Shown piece by piece: positions 17,113 through 27,000 of a stretch of 39,541 nucleotides of DNA. The notes under the pieces were generated by a model. The model had not been told where the DNA came from, ran no database searches, and saw only the letters and a program-made list of their open reading frames with translations. This DNA comes from Pseudomonadota bacterium (GTDB lineage Bacteria > Pseudomonadota > Gammaproteobacteria > Burkholderiales > Thiobacillaceae): contig JAJZPR010000023.1 of assembly GCA_021847835.1 (NCBI GenBank), positions 1-39,541 on the forward strand, read 5' to 3'. A program made the translations under genes and the position numbers. How positions within the stretch are numbered: position 1 is the stretch's first letter; every line of letters begins with the position of its first letter.

Positions 17113-18665
17113 CCCCGCCGCCGCGTCCCGGCCTGCCGGGATTCTATTCTTCGCACTGGCGGTCGCTCGACTACTTCAATCTCTACCGCCTGATCGTTGC
17201 GTCAATCCTGGCGATTGCCTCGCTGTTCGTCGGCCGCGACTGGCCGCTGGGCGCGGAAGACCCCCTCTTTTTCCGCATCGCCGCCTTCAGTTATCTGGTT
17301 TCCTCGGCGCTGTTCGTCATGGGCATACGCGCGCGCTGGCCTTCCTTCCCGGTGCAGCTCTCGCTGCACATCTTCACCGATATCGTGCTCATCACCGCCA
17401 TGACCAACGCCAGCGGCGGCGTGTCCAGCGGCTTGAGCCTGCTGCTGCTGGTGTCGCTGGCCTCGGCGGGGCTGGTGGGCCAGGGGCGGCTCGCACTCAT
17501 GTATGCATCGATGGCGGCCATCGCGATGCTGGCCATGCACACCCTGCGCGTGCTCAACTGGCAGGCGCCGCCGCAGGAATACCTGCAGACCGGCCTGCTC
17601 TCGCTCAGCTATTTTGCCGTGGCCTGGCTGGCGCATATCCTGACCCGCCGCGCCCTGGTGCTGGAGCAGGAGGCCGCCGCAAAAGCCAGGGAACTGGCTC
17701 TGCTCAACCGCATCCATGCGCTGGCGGCGGGCGACTCGGTCAACGGCATCATCGCCTTCAACCATAAAGGGCAGATCACTTACTGCAATGCACAAGCCAG
17801 CATCATGCTGGGAAAGGGGCCGGGGCAGAACAAGCCCGATTCGGTGCGCGGCCTGTTTGACCGGGTCAGCCAGATGCCGAATCAGGCCGGCGAGATTGAA
17901 ACGGATCTGCCCGGCGCGCGCGTGCGCCTGCGCTTCCTGCCGGTCGAGGACAGCGGCCACACCGTGCTGCTGATGGAAGACGTTTCGCGCGCCGAGAAAC
18001 TCGCCCAGCAGATCAAGCTGGCCTCGCTGGGCCGGCTCACGCTCAACATCGCGCATGAAATCCGCAACCCGCTGTCGGCCATCGGCCATGCCGCGCAACT
18101 GCTGGACGAGGAGCCTGCCGGTTCAAACGGCAGGCTGACCGTCATCATCCGCAACAATGTCCGGCGTCTCGATCAGATGGTGCAGGATATCCTGACGCTC
18201 AACCGCCGCGACAGGCAGGAACGGACAAACCTGAAAACGGGCGCTTTCGTCCGGACCTGGATCCAGGAATGGCAGCAGGCTGAAGAAATACCGGAAAACG
18301 CCGTCATAGTGGACATGAAAAACGATACCACCATCTGCTTCGCGGCCGAGCACCTGCGGCAAATTCTCTGGAACCTCACGTGTAATGCCTGGCGCCACAG
18401 CCAAAAACAGCTCGGCAGCCTGCGCTTTGTCTTGCGTGACAACGGCGGTGAGCTGGCGCTGGAAATCAGCGACGACGGCGACGGCATCAGCGCGGAAAAC
18501 CAGGCTCATCTTTTCGAGCCCTTTTTCACCACCGATGCGCAGGGCACCGGCCTCGGGCTGTTCATCGCGCGCGAACTGGCCGAGTCCAATGGCGCGCGCC
18601 TGGAATTCGCCGGCAATCGGCCCGGCGCCTGTTTCCGCCTGAGCGTACCGAAACATCCATGCTGA
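17013..18665 (+). CDS. pilS: PilS, sensor kinase for type IV pilus genes
   Basis: Up to 550 residues. Six membrane helices (about 55-210) are followed by a PAS-like region (about 240-325), a phospho-acceptor block with His348 (LTLNIAHEIRNPLSAIGHAA) and an ATPase domain with the N box (ILWNLTCNAWRH), DDGDGI, FEPFFT and GTGLGL. This is the PilS layout; it phosphorylates PilR, whose gene overlaps its end by 7 nt. The start is uncertain: homology begins near FYSSHWRSLDYFNLYRL, but no ATG, GTG or TTG is available there. The ATG at 17013 lies 100 bp inside the preceding gene; a CTG at 17076 behind AGAGGGGAG is an alternative. Confidence 0.93.
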   Translation: MRPLRRQPAALGSHLYQRGVLLYAGTSAPGAEVAPPPRPGLPGFYSSHWRSLDYFNLYRLIVASILAIASLFVGRDWPLGAEDPLFFRIAAFSYLVSSALFVMGIRARWPSFPVQLSLHIFTDIVLITAMTNASGGVSSGLSLLLLVSLASAGLVGQGRLALMYASMAAIAMLAMHTLRVLNWQAPPQEYLQTGLLSLSYFAVAWLAHILTRRALVLEQEAAAKARELALLNRIHALAAGDSVNGIIAFNHKGQITYCNAQASIMLGKGPGQNKPDSVRGLFDRVSQMPNQAGEIETDLPGARVRLRFLPVEDSGHTVLLMEDVSRAEKLAQQIKLASLGRLTLNIAHEIRNPLSAIGHAAQLLDEEPAGSNGRLTVIIRNNVRRLDQMVQDILTLNRRDRQERTNLKTGAFVRTWIQEWQQAEEIPENAVIVDMKNDTTICFAAEHLRQILWNLTCNAWRHSQKQLGSLRFVLRDNGGELALEISDDGDGISAENQAHLFEPFFTTDAQGTGLGLFIARELAESNGARLEFAGNRPGACFRLSVPKHPC

Positions 18666-19990
18666 ACACCCCGCGCGTGCTCATCGTGGATGATGAGCCT
18701 GACCTCCTCGACCTGATGGAGATCACCCTGGCGAAGATGGGCCTGGACACCCGGCGCGCCGCCACGGTCGGGGAAGCCCGCCGGCTGCTGGATGACGAGC
18801 GCTTCGATCTTTGCCTCACCGACATGCGGCTCACCGACGGCAACGGCCTCGAAGTGCTGCAGCACATCGGCGAGCGCCACCCGGCCATGCCGGTCGCGGT
18901 CATCACCGCCTACGGCAATACCGGCAATGCGGTGGAGGCGCTCAAGGCCGGCGCCTTCGACTACCTCTCGAAACCGGTCGCGCTCGACCAGTTGCGCGCG
19001 CTGGTCAAGACCGCGCTGAAAGTGCCCGAAAAAACCGCGGGCGGCGCAAGCGCGCAAGCCGGCGAACTGCTGGGCGACTCCGCGCCCATGCAGGAGATCC
19101 GCAGGCAGATCGACAAGCTTGCGCGCACCCAGGCGCCGGTGCACATCGCCGGCGAATCGGGCAGCGGCAAGGAACTGGCCGCGCGCCGCATCCATGCGCT
19201 GAGTTCGCGCACCGACCGCGCCTTCGTGCCGGTCAACTGCGGCGCCATTCCCGAGACGCTGATGGAAAGCGAATTCTTCGGCTACAAAAAGGGCGCGTTC
19301 ACCGGCGCCAATAGCGATCACGAAGGCTTCTTCCAGGCCGCCGACGGCGGTACCCTGTTCCTCGACGAGGTCGCCGACCTGCCGCTGGCCATGCAGGTGA
19401 AATTGCTGCGTGCGATCCAGGAAAAGAAGGTGCGCCGCGTCGGCGCCAGCCAGGAAGAGCCGGTCGATGTGCGCATCATCAGCGCCACGCACCAGAAGCT
19501 CGCGCACATGGTCGAGGCCGGCCGCTTCCGCCAGGACCTGTATTACCGCTTGAACGTCATCGAACTGAACATGCCCAGCCTGCGCGAGCGCCCCGAGGAC
19601 ATCGCCCCGCTCGCCCAGGCGCTGCTGGGCAAACTGAGTCAGGGCCGCGCCGTCCGCCTGGACGCCGAAGCGCTCAGGCTGCTGAAGAACTATGCCTTCC
19701 CCGGCAACGTGCGCGAGCTGGAAAACATCCTGGAGCGCGCGCTGGCGCTGGCGGACGGCGACACCATCCGCGCGGACGACCTCAACCTCGCCCCCGCGCC
19801 GGCATTCCAGCCAGCCGACAATGGGGATGCCCTGCCCGGCAATCTGCAGGATTATCTCGACCGTGTGGAACGCGAAGCCCTGATCAAGGCGCTGGAACAG
19901 ACCCGCCACAACAAGACCGCCGCCGCGCGGCTGCTGGGCGTCACCTTCCGCTCGCTGCGCTACCGGCTGGAGCGGCTGGGGATTGAATAG
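18659..19990 (+). CDS. pilR: PilR, sigma-54-dependent response regulator
   Basis: 443 residues. Receiver domain with Asp55 as phosphorylation site (LCLTDMRLTD) and Lys105; AAA+ domain with Walker A GESGSGKE (165-172), GAFTGA (212-217, contacts sigma-54) and Walker B GTLFLDEV (231-238); C-terminal Fis-type helix-turn-helix NKTAAARLLGVTFRSLRYRL. It activates sigma-54 promoters, classically pilA, in response to PilS. pilA is not in the window. The start overlaps the end of pilS, so the two are co-translated. Confidence 0.96.
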   Translation: MLNTPRVLIVDDEPDLLDLMEITLAKMGLDTRRAATVGEARRLLDDERFDLCLTDMRLTDGNGLEVLQHIGERHPAMPVAVITAYGNTGNAVEALKAGAFDYLSKPVALDQLRALVKTALKVPEKTAGGASAQAGELLGDSAPMQEIRRQIDKLARTQAPVHIAGESGSGKELAARRIHALSSRTDRAFVPVNCGAIPETLMESEFFGYKKGAFTGANSDHEGFFQAADGGTLFLDEVADLPLAMQVKLLRAIQEKKVRRVGASQEEPVDVRIISATHQKLAHMVEAGRFRQDLYYRLNVIELNMPSLRERPEDIAPLAQALLGKLSQGRAVRLDAEALRLLKNYAFPGNVRELENILERALALADGDTIRADDLNLAPAPAFQPADNGDALPGNLQDYLDRVEREALIKALEQTRHNKTAAARLLGVTFRSLRYRLERLGIE

Positions 19991-20012
19991 AACAGTTATC
20001 AGTTCTTAGTTT

Positions 20013-20075
20013 TCAGTTTTCAGTGACTTCTGCTTTGCTTTTACTGACAACTGATGACCAATAACTGAAAACTGA
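20013..20075. terminator. Inverted repeat between convergent pilR and exchanger gene
   Basis: TCAGTTTTCAGT (20013-20024) and its exact complement ACTGAAAACTGA (20064-20075) flank a 39-nt spacer; the surrounding 90 bp are variations of CAGTTATCAGTT. It lies between the ends of two convergent genes, so a bidirectional termination role is plausible, though the stem is AT-rich and it may be only a dispersed repeat. Confidence 0.45.
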
Positions 20076-20079
20076 TTTT

Positions 20080-21102
20080 CTAGGCCAATGCAATGGCCAG
20101 GTAAGTCACGTACAGCGCGCCGTTCACCCACAGGTGCCACACGCGCAGGCCGCCGTTGAGCAGCTTCCAGCGCAGCCAGAAGGCCGCGACCAGGGTGACC
20201 AGCACGCCTGCCAGCACTTCCTTGACCGGCAGCCAGGGCGTCAGTGAAATGCCGATGGCCGGCAGCAGGGTGCCCTGGAACACCATGGCGCCGCTGATGT
20301 TGCCGAAGGCCAGCGTGTCCTTGTGCTTGCGTATCCACAGGATGGAATTGACCTTCTCCGGCAGTTCGGTGGCGATGGGCACGATCAGCAGGGACAGCAT
20401 GAGGGCGGAAATGCCGATGATGGGCGCAGCCGCCTCGACGCCGTGGATGAAGCCCTTGGCGCCGGCGACCAGGAGGCCCAGGCCGAGCGCCAGCTGGACC
20501 AGGATGACCGGCATGTTCTGCGGCAGCCCCAGCCTGCTCAGCCACATGGGTTCGCTGGCTTCGGTCGCATGGCCGTCGGCCACCAGTTTGCTCGAAGCAC
20601 GCAGCGTCAGCAGCACGTAGATGAAGTAGATCATCACCATGACGAAGGCGATCACGGCACGTATCCAGCCCTCGCCGTGGGGAATGAACATTGCGATGAA
20701 CGCGAGCGTAAACGCCATGAGGAAGAAATCGAGATCGCGCTTGAGGCCGCTGCGCTCCGGGTTCATGTGCCCCTCGCGCCCGCGCCTTTTCAGCACGGCC
20801 AGGCTCATCAGGAACAGCGACAGCGTGGACAGCATGAGCGGCGCACCGAGGATGGCGCCGACGCCGATTTCCTCGTTGACCTGGGTATTCTGCGTGCCGG
20901 CGAAAATCGCCAGCAGCGGCACCAGGGTCTCGGGCAGCGCGGTGCCCACGGCGGCGAACAGCGAGCCGGTCACGCCCTCGGAGATTTTCAGCTTCTCGCC
21001 CAAGTGCTCCAGCGCGTTCACGAACACTTCGGCCGCCACCAGGATCAGCAGCAGGAAACCCAGAATCTCGAAAAACAGCAGCATGGCACAGGCCCCGAAC
21101 AT
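20080..21102 (-). CDS. Sodium/calcium exchanger family (CaCA) membrane protein
   Basis: 340 residues with about ten hydrophobic segments. Two alpha-repeat-like motifs mark the family: GTALPETLVPLLAIFAG near residue 53 and PIATELPEKVNSILW in the second half, each with the acidic residue expected in the ion pathway. It resembles YrbG-type cation:proton/sodium antiporters of the inner membrane. The transported ion is unknown. An ATG six codons later (21084) is an alternative start. It is transcribed alone, divergently from the thioredoxin-fold gene. Confidence 0.85.
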   Translation of the reverse strand: MFGACAMLLFFEILGFLLLILVAAEVFVNALEHLGEKLKISEGVTGSLFAAVGTALPETLVPLLAIFAGTQNTQVNEEIGVGAILGAPLMLSTLSLFLMSLAVLKRRGREGHMNPERSGLKRDLDFFLMAFTLAFIAMFIPHGEGWIRAVIAFVMVMIYFIYVLLTLRASSKLVADGHATEASEPMWLSRLGLPQNMPVILVQLALGLGLLVAGAKGFIHGVEAAAPIIGISALMLSLLIVPIATELPEKVNSILWIRKHKDTLAFGNISGAMVFQGTLLPAIGISLTPWLPVKEVLAGVLVTLVAAFWLRWKLLNGGLRVWHLWVNGALYVTYLAIALA

Positions 21103-21166
21103 TTATTTTGCAGAGCGGGATTCTATCAGCCTTGCCCACCCATTCACTTGCGGATATGTTTGTCGC

Positions 21167-21505
21167 ATGAGCTTCCAGGAACTTTGCGAATCCGACTTCC
21201 ACTCCCGCCTCGCCGCCTCGCCCGGCGTGGCCGTGGTCATGTTTGCCGGCCCGCACTGCGGCGCTTGCAAGCGCCTGGAAAAGCTCCTCCCGGCCTGGCT
21301 GGGCAATCAGGTCGATCACCTGTACAAGATCGACGCCCAGAAGAGCACCGGCCTGGCGCGCGCCTATGAGGTGTTCCACCTGCCCGGCCTGTTCGTGTTC
21401 GTGAACGGCCGCTATCACGCGCCGCTGTCGGCCGAGGCGGCCCCCGGCCCCATGCTGGCCGCGCTGGAACGGCTGCTGCGCGAACCCGCGCGCGAGGAAC
21501 CATGA
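21167..21505 (+). CDS. Thioredoxin-fold protein
   Basis: 112 residues starting MSFQELCESDFHSRLAASPG at an ATG at 21167. A beta strand VAVVMFAG leads to the redox motif C31-G-A-C34, and a cis-proline loop (FHLPGLFVFVNGRY) completes the fold. The usual WCGPC is replaced by HCGAC, so its redox potential may differ from classic thioredoxin. No signal peptide, hence cytoplasmic. The stop overlaps the ampD ATG (ATGA); a functional link with ampD is not evident. Confidence 0.85.
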   Translation: MSFQELCESDFHSRLAASPGVAVVMFAGPHCGACKRLEKLLPAWLGNQVDHLYKIDAQKSTGLARAYEVFHLPGLFVFVNGRYHAPLSAEAAPGPMLAALERLLREPAREEP

Positions 21506-22038
21506 AATTCGACGAACGAGGCTGGCTCGACGAGGCCCGGCACATCCCCTCGCCCAACTGCGACGCGCGCCCCGATGGCGAGGCGCCCTCGCTGCTGGTG
21601 ATCCACAACATCAGCCTGCCGCCGGGCGAGTTCGGCGGCAGTGCGGTCGAGGAGCTGTTCACCAACCGGCTCGACTGGAACGCGCATCCCTACTACCAGG
21701 GCATGCGCGGGCTCGAAGTGTCCGCCCACTTCTTCATCCGGCGCGACGGCGAATTGATCCAGTTCGTGCCCTGCTCCATGCGCGCCTGGCACGCCGGCGC
21801 ATCGCAATGGCAGGGGCGCGAGCGCTGCAACGATTTCTCCATCGGCATCGAACTCGAAGGCACGGACGACCAGGCTTTCACCGACGCCCAGTACAAGAGA
21901 CTGGCCGGACTCACCGAATCGTTGAAAAGCGCCTACCCCATCGCCGGCATCGTCGGCCACTCCGACATCGCGCCCGGCCGCAAGACCGACCCCGGCCCCC
22001 ATTTCGACTGGGCGCGCTACCGCCAGGCCTGCTCATAG
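21502..22038 (+). CDS. ampD: AmpD, 1,6-anhydro-N-acetylmuramyl-L-alanine amidase
   Basis: 178 residues, the normal length. Zinc ligands fit the family: His35 (LLVIHNISLPP), His153 (VGHSDIAPGRKTDPGP) and Asp163, with Glu117 and Lys161 as further catalytic residues. The cytoplasmic enzyme removes the peptide from anhydro-muropeptides during wall recycling, and its loss derepresses ampC where AmpR is present. Translationally coupled to the preceding thioredoxin-fold gene. Confidence 0.96.
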   Translation: MKFDERGWLDEARHIPSPNCDARPDGEAPSLLVIHNISLPPGEFGGSAVEELFTNRLDWNAHPYYQGMRGLEVSAHFFIRRDGELIQFVPCSMRAWHAGASQWQGRERCNDFSIGIELEGTDDQAFTDAQYKRLAGLTESLKSAYPIAGIVGHSDIAPGRKTDPGPHFDWARYRQACS

Positions 22039-22422
22039 CGTCGGCAACATGCCACGCCCCTCTTGCACTCGTGCAAAAAATCCTTACAATCGCGCCTCGA
22101 TGCATTTATCAGTACATTGATATCCAAATATCATCATTGATGGGAAGACACGGGATTCTTGCTGTTTCGACGCCTGGAAATAATCTAGGTTTTTTGGTCG
22201 TCATACACTAGCATTCATTAGCAGAAACCGGCCGGCTGGACATGCCCCGGATCGGATCGCCATGAAACCGCGGCGGTCCGGTCGTATGCCAGGTGCGCCC
22301 GTTTCGGCTTGAAAATCCAATAATGAATGTGGTTGCTGAATGCAATGCGCCGAAATGCCGGGCCGGACAAATCGACTCGACGGTCGGCGATTCCACACTT
22401 CCACCTTGAGCAAGGAGACGAC
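22039..22422 (+). promoter_or_regulatory. 384-bp upstream region of the formate dehydrogenase operon
   Basis: No gene is visible. TTGCAC (22063-22068), 16 bp, TACAAT (22085-22090) form a plausible sigma-70 promoter, and the -35 lies within a perfect dyad TTGCAC-TC-GTGCAA (22063-22076). A second dyad TGATAT-CCAA-ATATCA spans 22118-22133. The remainder to 22411 is featureless. AAGGAG (22412-22417) is the fdnG ribosome site. If this promoter drives fdnG, its 5' leader is over 300 nt. Confidence 0.5.
22118..22133. promoter_or_regulatory. Dyad symmetry, possible regulator site
   Basis: TGATAT-CCAA-ATATCA is a perfect inverted repeat about 25 bp downstream of the predicted start of transcription. 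It is not an FNR box, which needs TTGAT-N4-ATCAA. The regulator is unknown. Confidence 0.35.
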
Positions 22423-25400
22423 ATGCAAGTCACCAGACGCCAGTTCTTCAGGATCTGCGCGGCGGGGGTAGGCGGCTCCAGCGTAGCCATGTTGGGGTTC
22501 TCCCCGACGGCGGCGCTGGCGGAGGTCCGCGCCTTCAAACTCGCCCGCACCACCGAAACCCGCAACACCTGCCCGTATTGCTCGGTAGGCTGCGGGATTT
22601 TGATCTACAGCCTGGGCGACAAGTCCAAGAACGCCTTCGGCGAAGTCATGCACATCGAGGGCGACCCCGACCATCCGGTGAACCGCGGCACGCTGTGCCC
22701 CAAGGGCGCCGGCCTGCTCGATTTCGTGCACAGCCCGAACCGGCTGAAATATCCGGAATACCGCGCGCCTGGCGCCAAGGAGTGGAAGCGCATTTCCTGG
22801 GACGAGGCCTTCACCCGCATCGCCAAGCTGATGAAGGACGACCGCGACAAGAACTTCATCGCCAGGAACGACAAGGGCGAAACGGTGAACCGCTGGGTCT
22901 CCACCGGCATGCTCGCCGCTTCCGCTTCCAGCAACGAAACCGGCTACCTGACGCAGAAGATCGCGCGTAGCCTGGGAATGCTCGCATTCGACAATCAGGC
23001 ACGTGTCTGACACGGCCCGACGGTGGCAAGTCTTGCCCCGACGTTTGGCCGCGGCGCGATGACCAATCACTGGGTCGATATCAAGAATACCGACCTGGTC
23101 CTGATCATGGGCGGCAATGCCGCCGAAGCCCACCCCTGCGGTTTCAAGTGGGTGACCGAAGCGAAAGCCCACCGCAAGGCGAAGCTGATCGTGGTCGATC
23201 CGCGCTTCACGCGCTCGGCCGCGGTATCGGATTTCTATGCGCCGATCCGCGCCGGTTCCGACATCGCCTTTCTGGGCGGCCTGATCAACTACCTGCTCAG
23301 CAACGACAAGATTCACCACGAATACGTGAAGAACTACACGGACTTCAGTTTCCTGGTGAAGGACGAGTTCGCCTTCGAGAACGGCCTCTATTCCGGCTAC
23401 GACGCCGAGGCGCGCAAGTACGACAAATCGACCTGGGGCTATCAGATCGGCAAGGACGGCTATGTGGTCACCGACCCGACCCTGCAAAACCCGCGCTGCG
23501 TGTACCAGCTGATGAAGAAGCACTATTCCCGCTACACGCCGGACATGGTGTCGTCCATCTGCGGCACGCCGAAAGAGGATTTCCTCAAGGTCTGCGGAAT
23601 GATCGCCGAGACCGCCGCGGCGAACAAGACCATGACCGTCATGTACGCCCTGGGCTGGACCCAGCACTCGCAAGGCTCGCAGATGATCCGCACCGGCGCC
23701 ATGGTGCAGCTGCTGCTGGGCAACATCGGCGTGGCGGGCGGCGGCATGAATGCGCTCAGAGGCCACTCCAACATCCAGGGCCTGACCGACCTGGGCCTGC
23801 TGTCCAACCTGCTGCCCGGCTACATGACCCTGCCGAGCGACGCGGAGCAGGACTACAAGACCTATGTCGAGAAGCGCGCCTTCAAGCCGCTGCGGCCCGG
23901 CCAGATGAGCTACTGGCAGAACTACAACAAGTTCTTCGTCAGCACCATGAAGGCCTGGTACGGCGATGCGGCCACCGCGGAGAACAACTGGGCCTACGAC
24001 TGGCTGCCCAAGCTCGACAAGGGCTATGACCTGCTGCAGGTGTTCGAGAACATGAACAACGGCAAGATCAACGGCTACATCTGCCAGGGCTTCAACCCGC
24101 TGGCCTCGGCGCCGTGCAAGATCAAGGTCTCGGGCGCGCTCTCGAAACTGAAATACCTGGTCACCATCGACCCGCTGGCCACCGAGACCTCGGAATTCTG
24201 GCAGAACCACGGCGAGTACAACGACGTCGATCCCGCCAAGATCCAGACCGAGGTGTTCCGCCTGCCCTCCACCTGCTTCGCGGAGGAGGACGGCTCGCTG
24301 GTCAACTCCGGCCGCTGGCTGCAATGGCACTGGAAGGCGGCCGAACCGCCGGGCGACGCCAGGGGCGACCAGGAAATCATGGCCGGCATCTTCCTGAAAC
24401 TGAAGGAGATGTACAAGAAGGACGGCGGCGCCTTCCCCGATCCCATCCTCAACCTGACCTGGAAGCACAGGCAGCCGCACGCACCCTCGCCGGAAGAGCT
24501 GGCCAAGGAATTCTCCGGCAAGGCGCTGAAGGACGTGACCGATCCCAAGGATCCGGCCAAGGTGCTGGTCAAGGCGGGCGAGCAGCTGAACGGCTTCCCC
24601 GAACTGCGCGACGACGGCTCCACTTCCTGCGGCTGCTGGATCTTTGCCGGCAGTTGGAGCGAGAAGGGCAATCTGATGGCGCGGCGCGACAACTCCGACC
24701 CGTTCGGCATCGGCCAGACCCTGAACTGGGCCTATGCCTGGCCGGCCAACCGCCGCATCCTGTACAACCGCGCCTCCTGCGACGTGAACGGCAAGCCCTT
24801 CGATCCGGCGCGCAAGCTGATCGCCTGGGACGCCGCCGCGGGCAAGTGGGCGGGCTCGGACATTCCGGACTTCAAGCCGGACTCCGCGCCGGAGGAAGGC
24901 ATGAGCCCCTTCATCATGCAGCCGGAAGGCGTGGCGCGTTTCTTCGCGCTCGACAAGATGGCGGAAGGGCCCTTCCCCGAGCATTACGAGCCGATGGAAT
25001 CGCCGCTTGCCGCCAACCCGCTGCACCCGAACAATCCCAAGGCGCGGGCCAATCCCGCGGCGCGGGTGTTCAAGGGCGACTGGGAAACCTTCGGCAAGGC
25101 GGACCAGTTCCCCTACGTCTGCACCACCTACCGGCTCACCGAGCACTTCCATTACTGGACCAAGCACGTGAAGGCCAGCGCCATCGTCCAGCCGGAACAG
25201 TTCGTCGAGATCGGCGAGGAACTGGCCAAGGAGAAGGGCATCGAGTCCGGCGACCATGTGCGGGTGAAATCCAACCGCGGCTTCATCGTCGCGGTGGCAG
25301 TGGTCACCAAGCGCGTGCGCACGCTGAACGTGGGCGGCAAGAAGGTGCACACGGTGGGCGTGCCCATCCACTGGGGCTTCATGGGCGTGGCCAGGAACGG

Positions 25401-25494
25401 CTACATCACCAACACCCTGACGCCGTTCGTGGGCGATGCCAACACCCAGACGCCCGAGTTCAAGTCGTTCCAAGTGAACATCGAGAAGGTATAA
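22423..25494 (+). CDS. fdnG: Formate dehydrogenase-N/O alpha subunit, selenocysteine at UGA codon 196
   Basis: 1,023 residues read through the in-frame TGA at 23008-23010. The first part has a Tat signal with RRQFF (5-9) and the 4Fe-4S ligands Cys50, Cys53, Cys57 and Cys92. The text before the TGA is FDNQARV and after it [20 protein letters not shown], exactly the surroundings of selenocysteine 196 in E. coli FdnG/FdoG. The residue ligates molybdenum or tungsten bound to bis-MGD and takes part in formate oxidation on the periplasmic side. A SECIS hairpin follows the UGA and selA, selB and selC are nearby. Good ribosome site AAGGAG. A caller that treats TGA as stop would split this gene at 23010. 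fdnH starts 10 nt after the stop. Confidence 0.97.
23008..23040 (+). promoter_or_regulatory. Bacterial SECIS element of fdnG
   Basis: Starting at the UGA (U=1), CGG (14-16) pairs with CCG (31-33), U17 is bulged, GGCA (18-21) pairs with UGCC, and the loop is AGUCU with G23 and U24. Bulged U17 and loop G23-U24 are the bases known to contact the SelB C-terminal domain in the E. coli fdhF SECIS. All three fall at the same positions here. Confidence 0.93.
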
Positions 25495-25504
25495 GGAGAC
25501 GGAC

Positions 25505-26380
25505 ATGGCACTGCAATCACTCGATATCAAGGCCCGCTCCGCCACCACCACGCCTTCTCCGTCCGCACGCGGCGAAGCAGTCAAGGTGGCCAAGCTGATC
25601 GACATCTCCAAGTGCATCGGCTGCAAGGCCTGCCAGGTGGCGTGCATGGAATGGAACGACCTGCGCGACGAGGTGGGCACGAATGTGGGCGTGTACGACA
25701 ACCCGCGCGACCTCAGCGACCAGTCGTGGACATTGATGCGCTTCTCGGAAGTGGAAGTTCAGGCCGGCAAGCTGGAATGGCTGATCCGCAAGGACGGCTG
25801 CATGCACTGCGCCGAGCCGGGCTGCCTCAAGGCCTGCCCCTCGCCCGGCGCCATCGTGCAATACGCCAACGGCATCGTGGACTTCCACGAGGAGAACTGC
25901 ATCGGCTGCGGCTACTGCGTCACTGGCTGCCCGTTCAACATCCCGCGCATCTCCAAGAAGGACGGCAAGGCCTACAAGTGCACGCTGTGCTCCGACCGCG
26001 TCGCGGTCGGCATGGAGCCCGCATGCGTGAAGACCTGCCCCACCGGCGCGATCGTCTTCGGCTCGAAGGAAGACATGATCCACCACGCCGAAGGGCGTGT
26101 CGCCGACCTCAAGGAGCGCGGCTACCAGAATGCCGGATTGTACGACCCGGCCGGCGTGGGCGGCACGCACGTCATGTACGTGCTGCAGCATGCCGACCAG
26201 CCCGAGCTGTACGCCGGCCTGCCCAAGGACCCGAGCATCAGCCCCATGGTGTCGCTGTGGAAGGGCATCACCAAACCGCTGGCCAGCTTCGGCCTCGGCC
26301 TCGCGGTGCTGGCGGGCTTCTTCCACTATGTGACGGCCGGCCCCAACGAAGTCGAAGAAGATGAGGAGCACACATCATGA
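25505..26380 (+). CDS. fdnH: Formate dehydrogenase beta subunit, four [4Fe-4S] clusters
   Basis: 291 residues. Four cysteine sets are complete: 37/40/43/47, 99/102/107/111, 132/135/138/142 and 159/162/174/178, sufficient for the electron wire from FdnG to the membrane cytochrome. A hydrophobic stretch near the C-terminus ([20 protein letters not shown]) anchors it on the periplasmic face, as in FdnH/FdoH; it has no signal of its own and would be exported with FdnG. AAGGAG precedes the ATG. Its last codons overlap fdnI (ATGA). Confidence 0.96.
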   Translation: MALQSLDIKARSATTTPSPSARGEAVKVAKLIDISKCIGCKACQVACMEWNDLRDEVGTNVGVYDNPRDLSDQSWTLMRFSEVEVQAGKLEWLIRKDGCMHCAEPGCLKACPSPGAIVQYANGIVDFHEENCIGCGYCVTGCPFNIPRISKKDGKAYKCTLCSDRVAVGMEPACVKTCPTGAIVFGSKEDMIHHAEGRVADLKERGYQNAGLYDPAGVGGTHVMYVLQHADQPELYAGLPKDPSISPMVSLWKGITKPLASFGLGLAVLAGFFHYVTAGPNEVEEDEEHTS

Positions 26381-27000
26381 GCGAGCATGTCAAGCGCTAT
26401 ACGCCGCAGGAACGCACCAACCACTGGATCATCGCCATCAGCTTCATCCTGCTGGCGATCTCCGGCCTGGCGCTGTTCCACCCGGCGTTCTTTTTCCTCT
26501 CCAGCCTGCTGGGCGGCGGCACCTGGTCGCGCATCCTGCACCCGTTTCTCGGCGTGGTGATGGCGGTTGCCTTCTTCTTCTTCGCCATAGGCATGTGGTC
26601 GCAGAACAGGATCACCGCGGCCGACCGGGAATGGCGCAAACGCCTGGGCGACGTCCTGTGCAACAAGACCCAGGGGTTGCCTGAGATCGGCAAGTACAAC
26701 ATCGGCCAGAAGTACATGTTCTGGACGCTGGTGATTTCCATCGCCCTGCTGCTGGTCTCGGGCATCGCCATCTGGCAGCCCTGGTTCACGCCGCTGTTCC
26801 CCATCTTCCTGGTGCGGCTGGCGGCGCTGTTGCACGCGGTGGCGGGTTTTGTCGCCATCCTCGCCATCATCATCCACATCTACTCGGCCATCTGGGTCAA
26901 GGGCTCGATCCGCGCCATGACCCGCGGCACCGTCACGGCGGCGTGGGCCAGACATCATCACCCGGCCTGGTACAAGGACGTCAGCAAGGGAAACAGATGA
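26377..27000 (+). CDS. fdnI: Formate dehydrogenase gamma subunit, cytochrome b556
   Basis: 207 residues with four membrane helices (around [60 protein letters not shown] and [20 protein letters not shown]). Histidines in the first, second and fourth helices are the expected ligands of two b hemes. It passes electrons from the beta subunit to quinone. ATGA overlaps link it to fdnH before and fdhE after. Confidence 0.95.
   Translation: MSEHVKRYTPQERTNHWIIAISFILLAISGLALFHPAFFFLSSLLGGGTWSRILHPFLGVVMAVAFFFFAIGMWSQNRITAADREWRKRLGDVLCNKTQGLPEIGKYNIGQKYMFWTLVISIALLLVSGIAIWQPWFTPLFPIFLVRLAALLHAVAGFVAILAIIIHIYSAIWVKGSIRAMTRGTVTAAWARHHHPAWYKDVSKGNR

Noticed and set aside
22117-22134. FNR binding site before fdnG
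   Set aside because: TTGAT and ATCAT are 8 bp apart rather than 4, so the dyad does not fit FNR.
23008-23010. TGA in fdnG as a nonsense mutation or gene end
   Set aside because: The protein context around the codon, the SECIS hairpin and nearby selA, selB and selC all show selenocysteine.
22201-25701. 1,166-codon open frame antisense to fdnG and fdnH
   Set aside because: GC-rich codon shadow of well-identified genes; Gly/Val/His/Gln-rich composition and no domain.
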